Made by a program: the position numbers and the translations under genes | Shown: piece by piece, positions 25,580 through 34,636 of the stretch | Position numbering within the stretch: the first letter of the stretch is position 1 | Layout: every line of letters begins with the position of its first letter | Source: an uncultured Lachnospiraceae bacterium | GTDB lineage: Bacteria > Bacillota > Clostridia > Lachnospirales > Lachnospiraceae | NCBI GenBank assembly: GCA_910586585.1 | Contig: CAJUKA010000016.1 | Coordinates: 1 to 64,000 of the forward strand | Reading direction: 5' to 3' | Length of the DNA stretch: 64,000 nucleotides | Notes under the pieces: model-generated | Seen by the model: the letters and a program-made list of their open reading frames with translations, nothing else | Database searches by the model: none | What the model was told of the DNA's origin: nothing

Positions 25580-26239
25580 TTAATAGTTAATTCCGTTAAT
25601 TGAAAGTGTTCCATTCGTAACGCCAAAGTTTATATTTGCAGTTCCTCCATCTGATATGGAAAATCCTGCCATACTGGGCTGAAAATTATCAATATCCGCC
25701 ATCTTTATAGATTCCATCAATCCCTCCGTAAATACCGCTTCTGCACCAAGCTTCAGAAACTCTTCTTTGGTTTTAATCACATCAACACCTGGCAGCCCCA
25801 CATAAACTGGAAATGCGGTCAGTTCTGCTAGCGCATCCAAATCTTTTTTGGAAACTGCATCTTTCACCTTTTCGGCAAATTCCTTTGCGCTCTTACTGTC
25901 TACTGCAAAATTATCCTCATACATTTCTGGCGTCTGCATTTCTGTTTCTACAGTTTCGAATTCTATCGTTTCAAATTCCATTTTTTCTGTCGTTTCTAGT
26001 TCTATTGTTTCTGGTTCTATCGTTTCTGTTGTTTCTAGTTCTATCATTCCTGATTCTATTTTTTGTGTTGTTTCTGGGTCTACTTTTTCTACAACAGAAT
26101 CCTGACCTGTTTCTTGTGATGTACTTATTGGAATACCCTGCTGGGACTCCTTCTGGTTTTCTCCACAACCCATCAGAACTGCTCCTGCCAAGACAAAATT
26201 TAAAAACATAATAACTACACTTTTTATTTTCTTTCTCAT
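25580..26239 (-). CDS. Lipoprotein with Glu/Thr-rich repeats
   Basis: 219 residues. Lipobox LMGC near residue 25. Residues about 55-100 are a run of short ET/IE repeats (PETIELETTEKMEFETIEFE). A C-terminal domain of about 110 residues follows (AKEFAEKVKDAVSKKDLDAL ... DVIKTKEEFLKLGAEAVFTE) that looks like an NTF2-like or SnoaL-like fold, as in other clostridial lipoproteins. Function unknown. It lies 90 bp downstream of the sigma/anti-sigma pair on the same strand and may be in its regulon. Confidence 0.75.
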   Translation of the reverse strand: MRKKIKSVVIMFLNFVLAGAVLMGCGENQKESQQGIPISTSQETGQDSVVEKVDPETTQKIESGMIELETTETIEPETIELETTEKMEFETIEFETVETEMQTPEMYEDNFAVDSKSAKEFAEKVKDAVSKKDLDALAELTAFPVYVGLPGVDVIKTKEEFLKLGAEAVFTEGLMESIKMADIDNFQPSMAGFSISDGGTANINFGVTNGTLSINGINY

Positions 26240-26328
26240 TTTATTTTCCTCCTATTTGTAGTCGCTGCGCGACGGCTCTAAAGGGTAACCCCGCTGAGAT
26301 CTTTAACAACTTTTCCATGGTATCCTTG

Positions 26329-27219
26329 TCATTCATTTGTTAGGTTGATTTCAAATTCAACCTCCCCTGATGAACCTGGCGCAATTTCATATTTTTCAAA
26401 AACGATAACTGGGTGGTTCTCCCCATTGATATAGAACTTAGTATCTTCCGAAATCCCTGCAAACCCTCCTTCCTCTTCTGTAAAAAATGTTTCTCCTGAT
26501 TTTTGTTTCTCAGCAATCTGTTTCTTGATACTATCATTAACCAGTTCCATATAATCATCACCTAGCATATCTTTCAAAGTAACCATTTCTCCTGTTCCTA
26601 AATCCAGATTGTAATATCTTGATTCGTTATAGGCATTTGTCCAGTTTTCAGTTCCCCTTACAACAAAGGAAAGGTAGTCATTGTTCTGCTGCTTTATCTC
26701 ATACCCTACCATAATCTTTATTTTGTGTTCCGCCCATTCTTCCAGTGTTCCACCTGTTTCCAAAAAAGCTGTTCTGTATTCTTCTGCACGCAAAACTGCA
26801 TCATCTGCATACTGATTACAGCGCGCAAGAATTTCCTGATTGATTTCATCTACGTTAATTCCTGTATCCTCTGCAATCATTTCAATCGTTGGAATTTCCA
26901 CAGACACAGCGATATCGTCCTTTTCTGTTTCATATGAGCGAAATGTCAATATCCGGGCCAGTCCTCCAACTACAGGAAGCTGTGCGGCTTCCTTTGCAAA
27001 TACTGCGCTTGTATTCAAAGCCGCCGTGAAAAGAATACATACAGCGGCTGCGGCTTCTATGCCATGGACTACATGTTTAAACCGACGCCTTTTCCAAACT
27101 CTGTCCTTTTCCTCCTGCTGCCTACGTGATTTCATTATCTCCTGCTGTATCCGAACATTCAGCTCTTCTGGAATGACAATTTCATCGTACCTTTCTTTCA
27201 TTTTCTCTAATCTATCCAT
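26329..27219 (-). CDS. RsiV-like anti-sigma factor (DUF3298)
   Basis: 296 residues from the ATG at 27219, chosen for GGAGGTGGATTT directly upstream; a longer frame to 27309 has no such site. A short cytoplasmic N-terminus (about 1-55; KERYDEIVIPEELNVRIQQE), one transmembrane helix (GIEAAAAVCILFTAALNTSA) and an extracellular DUF3298-type domain (about 90-296). This is the layout of RsiV, which in Bacillus and Clostridioides binds lysozyme and is then cleaved to release SigV. It overlaps the sigma gene by 13 bp, as expected for a coupled pair. Whether this copy senses lysozyme is not shown. Confidence 0.82.
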   Translation of the reverse strand: MDRLEKMKERYDEIVIPEELNVRIQQEIMKSRRQQEEKDRVWKRRRFKHVVHGIEAAAAVCILFTAALNTSAVFAKEAAQLPVVGGLARILTFRSYETEKDDIAVSVEIPTIEMIAEDTGINVDEINQEILARCNQYADDAVLRAEEYRTAFLETGGTLEEWAEHKIKIMVGYEIKQQNNDYLSFVVRGTENWTNAYNESRYYNLDLGTGEMVTLKDMLGDDYMELVNDSIKKQIAEKQKSGETFFTEEEGGFAGISEDTKFYINGENHPVIVFEKYEIAPGSSGEVEFEINLTNE

Positions 27220-27707
27220 AAATCCACCTCCTGAATATTTTCTTTTAATAGCTTTAACCCCCGATAAAGTTTCGTTTTCACGGTATTCAGCTTCAATCCG
27301 GTAATACAAGATATTTCTTTCAAAGACAGTTCCTCAAAAAATCGAAGCTTTATAATTCCCTGAACATCCAGCTCCAACTTATCTAATTCCTGCTCTATAT
27401 CACCTCCCTGCTCGTACCCCTTTTCATAATACCCCACTTCTTGCTGCGCAGCATCGGCAGTCAAAACAACTTTGTTCCGCTTTTTTAATACCATTAAACA
27501 TTCATTAATCAATATTCTATAAAACCATGTATTGACTGCATCTGCATTTTTAATGTTTTCATGTGCTTCAAGCGCTTTGCATACAGCACTCTGGACAGCA
27601 TCAAGCGCATCTTCCTGATGTTTGGTATAGCTATAAGCTATCCGATAAAACCGGTCTTGATTTTCAAGAATATACTGAATCAGTCTTTCATATAATACTT
27701 GTTTCAT
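27207..27707 (-). CDS. ECF sigma factor (SigV-like)
   Basis: 166 residues from the ATG at 27707 behind AAAGGGGGG; a GTG three codons earlier is less likely. Region 2 (about 15-75; RFYRIAYSYTKHQEDALDAV, then NTWFYRILINE) and region 4 (about 105-160; GIIKLRFFEELSLKEISCIT, then KLNTVKTKLYRG) are clear. It would direct RNA polymerase to a stress regulon when its membrane anti-sigma partner is inactivated. It lies downstream of the rnf operon but is separated by a terminator. Confidence 0.9.
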   Translation of the reverse strand: MKQVLYERLIQYILENQDRFYRIAYSYTKHQEDALDAVQSAVCKALEAHENIKNADAVNTWFYRILINECLMVLKKRNKVVLTADAAQQEVGYYEKGYEQGGDIEQELDKLELDVQGIIKLRFFEELSLKEISCITGLKLNTVKTKLYRGLKLLKENIQEVDLWID

Positions 27708-27782
27708 TGCTGTCACCCCCCTTTCTGTTTTATTCTTTTATTATATAGATTTTTCTAATATCAGAAAAGTTTCAAAAACAGC

Positions 27783-27830
27783 AAAAAAGATGGTATCGCT
27801 TTTAGATTTAAAACAATACCATCTTTTTAT
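27783..27830 (-). terminator. Terminator of the rnf operon
   Basis: On the minus strand AAAAAGATGGTATTG pairs with CGATACCATCTTTTTT around a 15-base loop. The right arm runs into a T-rich tail. It lies 30-75 bp after the rnfB stop. Confidence 0.9.
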
Positions 27831-27857
27831 AAAATTTAGTTTGGATAATTTCCCACT

Positions 27858-28658
27858 TTATGATAACTCAGCAATTGCCTTTTTCGGGCATTTTTCCTTA
27901 CATGCTCCACAACCAGTACATTTACTCTGATCGATATGTGCATGAAAATCTGTTACCGTGATTGCCTCCGAAGGACACACCTTCACACAAAGGCTGCATC
28001 CGATACAGCCTGTCTGGCACGCTTTCATTGTGACAGGTCCCTTATCTTTTGAACTGCATGTCACTGCTATTTTGGCATCATAGGGAATAATCTCTATCAA
28101 ATTCTTTGGACATGCTGCCACACATTTGCCGCAGGCCTTACATTGTTCTTTGTCAACCTTCGCAATGCCATTTACAATATGTATCGCATCAAAAGGACAT
28201 GCTTTCACGCAGTTTCCATATCCCAAACAGCCATAATTGCAGGATTTCGCGCCACCATCTGGCACATATTTCACCATACCGCAGTCTTCTACGCCAGTAT
28301 ACTCATAGATTTTGGTAGTTTTCTCACAGTCTCCGGCACACTTCACAAAGGCTGTCATTCTCACGCTCTCTCCCGCCGTTACTCCCATTATAGATGCTAT
28401 CTTTTTTCCAACAGGCTCACCGCCTACCGGACACGCATTCACTGCTGCTTCGCCCTTTGCGATTGCTGCCGCCAATCCAGAACAGCCTGGAAATCCACAA
28501 CCTCCACAGTTATTTCCAGGAAGAACCCCCAACACAGCTTCTTCCTTCTCGTCAACTGCTACTTTAAATACAATACTCGCTATACCAAGGAAAATACCAA
28601 GGAATAAGCCTACTCCACCAACCACTGTCACCGCAGTCAATATTCCTGAAATATTCAT
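27858..28658 (-). CDS. rnfB: Rnf complex subunit B (ferredoxin-type electron entry)
   Basis: 266 residues. An N-terminal hydrophobic anchor (about 1-30) and a [4Fe-4S] motif CGGCGFPGCSGLA...CP (about 50-78) identify RnfB. Multiple ferredoxin motifs follow (CVKACPFDA; CKACGKCVAACPKN; CIGCSLCVKVCPSE; CTGCGACKEKCPKK), giving a polyferredoxin chain. The subunit takes electrons from reduced ferredoxin and passes them to the membrane part. Last gene of the operon, as is usual in Clostridia. Confidence 0.96.
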   Translation of the reverse strand: MNISGILTAVTVVGGVGLFLGIFLGIASIVFKVAVDEKEEAVLGVLPGNNCGGCGFPGCSGLAAAIAKGEAAVNACPVGGEPVGKKIASIMGVTAGESVRMTAFVKCAGDCEKTTKIYEYTGVEDCGMVKYVPDGGAKSCNYGCLGYGNCVKACPFDAIHIVNGIAKVDKEQCKACGKCVAACPKNLIEIIPYDAKIAVTCSSKDKGPVTMKACQTGCIGCSLCVKVCPSEAITVTDFHAHIDQSKCTGCGACKEKCPKKAIAELS

Positions 28659-28677
28659 ATGCTACTCCTTTCTTCCA

Positions 28678-29265
28678 CTATAGCAGTCCTGAGAATCCAC
28701 AGAACGCAATCGCCATAAGCCCTGCTGTAATCAATACAATTGGCATTCCCTGAAATGATTCTGGAATGTCATTGTACTCCATTTTTTCACGGATTCCAGC
28801 AAGAATAACAATTGCAATCAAAAAACCAACTGCTGTAAACAATCCACTTGCAATACTAAAACCAATCCCATATTTTTTCTGTACATTGGTGAGTGCAATT
28901 CCAAGCACTGCACAGTTTGTTGTAATTAGCGGAAGATATACCCCAAGCGCCTGATAAAGCGCTGGAACATACTTTTTCAAAAACATTTCGACAAATTGTA
29001 CCAAAGCAGCAATTACCAATATAAAAACAATTGTTTGTAAATATGTAATATCAAATGGAACAAGCACTAATTTATAAATAACAGCCGCTACTCCTGACGC
29101 AATTGTGATAACAAAAATAACTGCTCCGCCCATACCCACAGCAGTATCCACTTTCTTTGATACTCCAAGGAATGGACAAAGGCCCAAAAACTGGCTTAAC
29201 ACAACATTGCTTACAAGAGAGGAACTAATCATTAATATTAATAAATCCTTTATCACATCAAGCAT
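28678..29265 (-). CDS. rnfA: Rnf complex subunit A
   Basis: 195 residues, an integral membrane subunit with six helices. Conserved segments include LVSNVVLSQFLGLCPFLGVS at the N-terminus and LPLITTNCAVLGIALTN in the middle, both with cysteines thought to ligate a [2Fe-2S] centre shared with RnfE inside the membrane. 19 bp upstream of rnfB on the same transcript. Confidence 0.96.
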   Translation of the reverse strand: MLDVIKDLLILMISSSLVSNVVLSQFLGLCPFLGVSKKVDTAVGMGGAVIFVITIASGVAAVIYKLVLVPFDITYLQTIVFILVIAALVQFVEMFLKKYVPALYQALGVYLPLITTNCAVLGIALTNVQKKYGIGFSIASGLFTAVGFLIAIVILAGIREKMEYNDIPESFQGMPIVLITAGLMAIAFCGFSGLL

Positions 29266-29342
29266 CCTTTTTCCCTCCTATTCTGCTTGCTAACGTGAAA
29301 TATTATAATTCTTTGTATCATTTCCAAAAAACGTTACTTGAA

Positions 29343-30152
29343 CTATTTTTTCACGTCTGCTACAGATCCAGGCGCTCCGTCCACATCTACAAAACGATGT
29401 GCACAACCGCTGTCTGAACAGCCCGCGCAGCCCGCGCTGCAGTCTGAGCTGCATCCTGACTGTATTTTATCTACATTTTTACCCTTTTCCTGCATCTTCC
29501 TTTTGACGCGGTTTTGCAATGCTGTAAGCGCCGCAAGCACGAAAAAGGCTCCTGGTGCAAGGACAAAAATACTAATTGGCACATACTCTATCGGCTCTGA
29601 CATTCCAAATAGGGAAGAAATCGCTGCAAGCACGCTATTAATAACAGGTTGACCAAAAATTTCACCAGCTCCGAGAAGTTCCCTGACTGCACCAATCGCT
29701 GTAAGGGCAACTGTAAAACCAAGTCCCATTCCCAAACCGTCAAATATAGACGGAATCACAGAATTTTTTGATGCAAAGGATTCTGCACGACCAAGAATAA
29801 TACAATTAACTACAATCAATGGAATATACAAACCAAGCGCTGAATACAGACTTGGTATAAAACCTTCCAGCAGCAGTTGAACCATCGTAACAAAAGAAGC
29901 TACAATTACTATAAAGGCTGGAATTCTCACTCTGTTTGGAATAATATGTCTAAGCAATGAAATAATCGCATTGCTCAGTACGAGCACTGCTGTTGTAGTC
30001 AGTCCCATTCCAAGGCCGTTGATAGCAGATGTCGTTACCGCAAGTGTTGGACACATACCAAGTGCCAGCACAAAAGTAGGATTTTCCTTTACCAATCCAT
30101 TGAAAAATACCTCCATGGAACTCTGCTTTTCTTCGCTGTTTGGATCACTCAT
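29343..30152 (-). CDS. rnfE: Rnf complex subunit E with a Cys-rich C-terminal tail
   Basis: 269 residues. The RnfE/RsxE membrane domain (about 13-215) has ENPTFVLALGMCPTLAVTTS and IPLIVVNCIILGRAESFA, the counterpart of the RnfA motifs. After the last helix and a basic segment (VKRKMQEKGKNVDKIQ) the protein carries an extra tail of about 40 residues with five to six cysteines (CSSDCSAGCAGCSDSGC). Ordinary RnfE proteins are about 200-230 residues and end after the helix. The tail may bind a metal or Fe-S cluster. Its ATG overlaps the rnfG stop by 8 bp. Confidence 0.94.
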   Translation of the reverse strand: MSDPNSEEKQSSMEVFFNGLVKENPTFVLALGMCPTLAVTTSAINGLGMGLTTTAVLVLSNAIISLLRHIIPNRVRIPAFIVIVASFVTMVQLLLEGFIPSLYSALGLYIPLIVVNCIILGRAESFASKNSVIPSIFDGLGMGLGFTVALTAIGAVRELLGAGEIFGQPVINSVLAAISSLFGMSEPIEYVPISIFVLAPGAFFVLAALTALQNRVKRKMQEKGKNVDKIQSGCSSDCSAGCAGCSDSGCAHRFVDVDGAPGSVADVKK

Positions 30153-30777
30153 TTATGGCACCCCCTTCTGTCCCCAAAAGTACATTTTGAAAAAACAGCA
30201 AACCACCGTTAACCCCATTCACTACCGCTTTTGTCGTAATGGTTGCACCGCTGATCGCGTCAATTTCACTGTCATTTGTAGAACCAGATTTCGTATATGT
30301 AAAACGCTCAACCGTTTTATTTGCAAACTGAGGCACTAGCACATCTCCTGCCTTCATGCCAAGTCCTGCTGTTTCAGTAATACTCAAAAGCGATATGCCG
30401 TTCAGTGTCCCGTCAAGCGTCACACCCATTGAAAACTGAATATCACCGCCATAGCCTTCATGATCTGTAACAGTAATCACATATCCCATAAGCTGCCCAG
30501 AACTGTCAAGTGCCTGCATTACCTCATTCACATCTACCTTCAATTCAAGTCCTTCTGGAAAGTATGCCATAAGGTCTTCCCCTTCTTCAAACATAGACTC
30601 AAAAGAATCCGCCTGTGAAAATACATTTCTGCACGCCTGAGCCTTCGCTTTTGCCTTTTGCTGCTCAATCGGTACTTTTGTAACATCATATACAAATCCC
30701 AACAACAGTCCTGCTACAAGTGTTATTACAAAAAGGATCAGCGCATCTTTTAACATTGATTTTTTTTCTTTATCCAT
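30145..30777 (-). CDS. rnfG: Rnf complex subunit G (covalent FMN)
   Basis: 210 residues from the ATG at 30777 (GGAGG nine bases upstream), which overrides a longer frame to 30813. One N-terminal helix and an extracytoplasmic FMN-binding domain. The flavinylation motif is AISGATITTKAVVNGV, where the second-site threonine takes FMN through phosphoester linkage installed by ApbE. An apbE gene lies 6 kb away. Starts 1 bp after the rnfD stop. Confidence 0.95.
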   Translation of the reverse strand: MDKEKKSMLKDALILFVITLVAGLLLGFVYDVTKVPIEQQKAKAKAQACRNVFSQADSFESMFEEGEDLMAYFPEGLELKVDVNEVMQALDSSGQLMGYVITVTDHEGYGGDIQFSMGVTLDGTLNGISLLSITETAGLGMKAGDVLVPQFANKTVERFTYTKSGSTNDSEIDAISGATITTKAVVNGVNGGLLFFQNVLLGTEGGAINE

Positions 30778-30778
30778 A

Positions 30779-31714
30779 TTACGCTGCCTCCTTTTTTGCT
30801 TTGCTTTTTCCAAAAGCAGTGGGTTTTGTCATTTTTTCAATCAAAGGAACTAGCAGATTTCCCAAAATAATTGCATAGGAAACGCCTTCTGCCGAAGGTC
30901 CAAATAATCTGAAAATACCTGTCATAATGCCTAAAAATATTCCAAATACATACTGTCCATTCTTGGTAATCGGTCTTGTGACATAATCTGTCGCCATGAA
31001 AAAAGCTCCCAGCATCAATCCGCCGCCTGCAAGTTCTGACAAAATATATGTAAAATCAAATCCATGCCCGCTAAACAATAGCAGAAACAGGACAAAACTA
31101 AGAATATATGAACCTGGAACTCTCAAATCAATTACTTTCAGCACCAAAAGAAAAACTGCTCCAATTAAAATAGCAATCATGCTTGTCTCGCCAATAGTAC
31201 CTGAAGTTCTTCCTATTATCATATCAAGCAGTTCTGGTGCACCCTCTCCTGCCTTGATTGCCGCAAGCGGTGTCGCGCCTGTATAAGCATCACAGTCAAA
31301 ATTTGTCATAATAGATGTAAAGGAAATCAGCAGAAAACATCTGGCTCCAAGCGCTGGATTCATAAAATTCTGCCCTAATCCTCCAAAAAGCATTTTTACT
31401 ACAATAATCGCAAAAACACCACCTATTATCCCAATCCATAGTGGTGCTTCGGGCGGCAGATTTAATGCTAAAAGCAGCCCTGTAACAACAGATGAAAAAT
31501 CACCAATTGATATTTTCTTTTTCATGCATCTGTCATATATGTATTCTGTACACACAGTAGTTGCCACTGTTACCAAAATCAATAACAGTGCATGCAGCCC
31601 AAAATGAAATACTCCAAATACTGTTGTAGGCAGCAATGCGATTACCACATACTGCATGAGACGCGCTGTTGTATCCTTTGCACGTATATGTGGGTTTGAT
31701 GATACCTTAAACAT
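30779..31714 (-). CDS. rnfD: Rnf complex subunit D (covalent FMN)
   Basis: 311 residues, about nine helices. The covalent FMN site is DAYTGATPLAAIKAGEG (threonine of the TGAT motif). NPHIRAKDTTARLM at the N-terminus and LGARCFLLISF, ATDYVTRPITKNGQY are family-specific. RnfD is a central ion-translocating subunit related to NqrB. Confidence 0.95.
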   Translation of the reverse strand: MFKVSSNPHIRAKDTTARLMQYVVIALLPTTVFGVFHFGLHALLLILVTVATTVCTEYIYDRCMKKKISIGDFSSVVTGLLLALNLPPEAPLWIGIIGGVFAIIVVKMLFGGLGQNFMNPALGARCFLLISFTSIMTNFDCDAYTGATPLAAIKAGEGAPELLDMIIGRTSGTIGETSMIAILIGAVFLLVLKVIDLRVPGSYILSFVLFLLLFSGHGFDFTYILSELAGGGLMLGAFFMATDYVTRPITKNGQYVFGIFLGIMTGIFRLFGPSAEGVSYAIILGNLLVPLIEKMTKPTAFGKSKAKKEAA

Positions 31715-31742
31715 ATTTTTTCTCCCTTATAAAATCGTTTCA

Positions 31743-33056
31743 CTATTTTTTCTTTTTCCCAAGAATTGTTTTTCTCATAGACTTGATAGACTGTGTTAAT
31801 TGGCGTTTCGCCGGACAAATATAGCTACAGCAGCCACACTCACAACATTCCATACCATCGTTGGCAATAAATGCTTCCTCATCGTAATGCTGTGCTAGCA
31901 CTGCAAGTTTCTTGGGAACAACCCTTCCCGGACATACTTCTACACAACGTCCACAATTGATACATGGGCTAGGCTCCATCGCAGATACTTCATCCTTTGT
32001 CATGCACAGAAGCGCTGAGGCCGTTTTCGTCGTAGGAACATTCAAATCAAACAGTGCAAACCCCATCATAGGGCCTCCCGAAACCACCTTTTCCGGCTCT
32101 GTCTTAAACCCACCAGCCTCTTCTATCAAATCCTTGTAATTCATACCAATACGAACATAAAAATTTCTTGGATCATTTACCGCGTCACCTGTAACCGTTA
32201 CAATTCTGTTCATCAGAGGCTTTCCCTCTACAACTGCATGATAAACCGCAACGATTGTATCTACGTTATCAACAACACAGCCTGCATCTGCAGGAAGCAT
32301 CGAGGAATTAATCGCCCTGCCTGTTGAAGCATAGATAAGCTGGCGTTCTGCGCCCTGCGGATACTTTGTTTTCAACGCTTTTACAGTGATTTTATTTTCA
32401 TTTTGGGTAAGTCGGGTAAAAAGCTCTACACAGTCTGGTTTGTTATCCTCTATCGCCAAAATTCCTTGTGCATTGTCAAACAATTGAAGAATGATTTTCA
32501 GTCCATCAACAAGCTTCTGCGGTTCCTCAAGCATTCTTCTGTAATCTGATGTCAAGTATGGCTCACATTCTGCACAGTTTGCTATCACATAATCAATCTT
32601 GTCAGGCTCTTTTGGAGAAAGCTTCACATGCGTCGGAAACCCTGCGCCGCCCATTCCCACTACACCTGCTTCTTTAATCAAATCAATGATTTCTTTTTTG
32701 TTTAGTTTTGATGGATCATGTGGCGTAAAAGTAACCTCTTCAAATAAATTATCATTGTCAATAATAATGGAATTGACTAGATCACCTGTGACTACGCGCC
32801 TGGGTTCAATTGTTTTTACCATTCCTGAAACCGTCGCATAGATTGGAGCTGATACAAAACCACCAGCATCTGCTATTTTTTGTCCCACAAGCACTTTATC
32901 CCCTTTTTTTACAATCGGTACCGCCGGTGCACCGATATGCTGACTCATTGGATATACCATCTCGCCATGTGGCACAATTTCCTTCATTGGCTTATCCTTG
33001 GACAGCTCTTTGCCCTCATAAGGATGAACACCGCCATGAAATGTGCTTTTTCCCAT
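31743..33056 (-). CDS. rnfC: Rnf complex subunit C (NADH-binding)
   Basis: 437 residues from the ATG at 33056 (AGAGGGAGAGACA upstream). The N-terminus FHGGVHPYEGKELSKDK is typical, followed by the NADH/FMN-binding Rossmann domain (GVVGMGGAGFPTHVKLSP) and two C-terminal [4Fe-4S] motifs (CINCGRCVEVCPGRV; CCECGCCSYICPAKR). It is the NAD+-reducing end of the complex. First gene of the operon rnfCDGEAB, the order usual in Clostridia. A promoter is expected in the 280 bp upstream. Confidence 0.96.
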   Translation of the reverse strand: MGKSTFHGGVHPYEGKELSKDKPMKEIVPHGEMVYPMSQHIGAPAVPIVKKGDKVLVGQKIADAGGFVSAPIYATVSGMVKTIEPRRVVTGDLVNSIIIDNDNLFEEVTFTPHDPSKLNKKEIIDLIKEAGVVGMGGAGFPTHVKLSPKEPDKIDYVIANCAECEPYLTSDYRRMLEEPQKLVDGLKIILQLFDNAQGILAIEDNKPDCVELFTRLTQNENKITVKALKTKYPQGAERQLIYASTGRAINSSMLPADAGCVVDNVDTIVAVYHAVVEGKPLMNRIVTVTGDAVNDPRNFYVRIGMNYKDLIEEAGGFKTEPEKVVSGGPMMGFALFDLNVPTTKTASALLCMTKDEVSAMEPSPCINCGRCVEVCPGRVVPKKLAVLAQHYDEEAFIANDGMECCECGCCSYICPAKRQLTQSIKSMRKTILGKKKK

Positions 33057-33339
33057 TGTCTCTCCCTCTTTTCTAATATTCAGCACTCATATTTTTATTT
33101 TAATACCTCTATGCCTACAAAATGTATTCTCAGAACCTTTGCTGTACTTGCTCTTCTGCCAGCTTTCCACAAATAAAATCAACATACGCCTCTTCAATTC
33201 ATACACATCTGACAAAAAATCTCCGCGCAATATCAAACACAAAGAGACACCTAGAATACATTAAGGTATTATAATCAGTATAGCTTAATTTTCTTCTTTT
33301 TTCTACACACTTTTAAAAATTATATAAATAGTACCCATC

Positions 33340-34206
33340 TTACTTTTCGTTTTCTAAGGCACCGTTTTTCTCATACTCCCATTGCAGCTTCATCAAATAC
33401 CGTTTTTGATATTTCAGCTTGACATACTTCATTATTTTATGATAATAAATGGGGTTACTCACACCGCCCAAAACACCTATGATAGGGATTCCTTGTACAA
33501 ATTTTAAAAGAAGCATATCCATTGCAAATGAATTGGCTGTCCGCTTTATCTGAGCATCAAATTCTTTTGAATCATATGAAATTCCAAGAAAGATTTTCCC
33601 ATCTTCTGTATAAGAAACTGTGCTTTGCAAAAGCACATCTATATTCTTGTTGAGCAGCTTCCATTCTTCTCCCTTAGCAAGCGCAGCTTCCATCATTTTC
33701 AGAATCAAAATCCGTTCTGTTGGTGCATGATAATCTATCCCATAATGCAGCGCTGACTCATAAATGCCTCTAAGCAATATTCCCACAAACATTACAATAT
33801 CTGGCAAACCAATTCCAAAGATTCCCAAACCAATTCCTTCTGCTGTGGTAATTGCTATATCCCGCATTCCGGATTTTTGCACAGTTTGCTTAATTTTGCG
33901 AAGTTCTTTTCTTCTGCCTTTGACTCTTGCAGCATAGTCATTTACTTCAAAATCTTCTCCAATGGACTCGATATTATAGCTTTTTTCCAGCAAAGGAGTT
34001 CCTTTATCAAAAATAATTAAAAATGCCTTTCCAAATACCTGTTCTAGTGTCTGTAATGTTCTTGATGGAATCTTCTTTTCTAGGGTTTCTTTCCATTGCG
34101 GTTCTTCCCAATTTTGAACAGACTGTTCTAACTTTTCTTCCTGTTTTCTGATATTGTTTAGTTCTTTTTGAATCGCTGCTTTTTTACGCTTCATTTTATC
34201 TGCCAT
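33340..34206 (-). CDS. EcsC family protein
   Basis: 288 residues from the ATG at 34206, which has GGAGGGAG upstream. A coiled-coil N-terminus (MADKMKRKKAAIQKELNNIR) precedes the EcsC domain (about 60-270), with the glycine-rich hydrophobic segment TTAEGIGLGIFGIGLPDIV and FVQGIPIIGVLGGVSNPIYY. EcsC proteins are associated with membranes and are linked in Bacillus to the EcsAB transporter, but their biochemical role is unclear. It sits alone, upstream of rnfC on the same strand. Confidence 0.85.
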   Translation of the reverse strand: MADKMKRKKAAIQKELNNIRKQEEKLEQSVQNWEEPQWKETLEKKIPSRTLQTLEQVFGKAFLIIFDKGTPLLEKSYNIESIGEDFEVNDYAARVKGRRKELRKIKQTVQKSGMRDIAITTAEGIGLGIFGIGLPDIVMFVGILLRGIYESALHYGIDYHAPTERILILKMMEAALAKGEEWKLLNKNIDVLLQSTVSYTEDGKIFLGISYDSKEFDAQIKRTANSFAMDMLLLKFVQGIPIIGVLGGVSNPIYYHKIMKYVKLKYQKRYLMKLQWEYEKNGALENEK

Positions 34207-34636
34207 TGTATTCTTACTCCCTCCATTTGTATTCACCTATCTCTGAAATTATCATTATATAACATATGTTATTATAACAAGATGCCATTTTTTTGTCAAG
34301 CATCCGCCAATTAAGTTACCGACTCTAAGAAGGTATTCGTTACTTTTCACACCCGCGCCATGCACTTGCTGCATGGCGTCGGAGCAAGCGCCAAAATGCG
34401 TGCTTTTTAGCATTTTGTGTGCATCAATTGTTGCAATTCACACCGAAATCGTTGTAAGTATATGAAAAATCTGGCGTAAGTGTGAATTGTAACAGGTATT
34501 CTATTGGAACCGAATTGTATTCTCACTATCTATGTGAATATCTAGTAACCTTCTATTAATCCACAATGATTATAAGATATATTTTGACACAGTTATTGAC
34601 TTGTGGTAATTTAGTATTATAGATTAGGAAAGGATA
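34207..34636. other. 430-bp intergenic region holding the MITE copy
   Basis: Divergent promoter region between the EcsC and RNase H-like genes. It contains the 155-bp element at 34339-34493. The rest (34207-34330 and 34502-34636) is AT-rich. I see no small gene in it. Confidence 0.6.
34331..34501. mobile_element. 155-bp miniature element, copy A, with 8-bp target duplication
   Basis: The element runs from 34339 to 34493 between two copies of AGGTATTC (34331-34338 and 34494-34501). Its ends are GTTACTTTTCACAC and GTAAC preceded by GTGTGAATT, an inverted repeat of about 14 bp with two mismatches. A strong internal hairpin (GCGCCATGCA / TGCATGGCG) lies near the left end. A second copy in reverse orientation at 55756-55910 has exactly the same length and differs at 3 of 155 positions. 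It encodes no protein. Confidence 0.9.

Noticed and set aside
34339..34493. Stem-loops in the repeat considered as a tRNA or structured ncRNA gene
   Set aside because: No tRNA arms, no CCA, and the second copy with target duplications shows it is a mobile element; expression remains possible but is unsupported.
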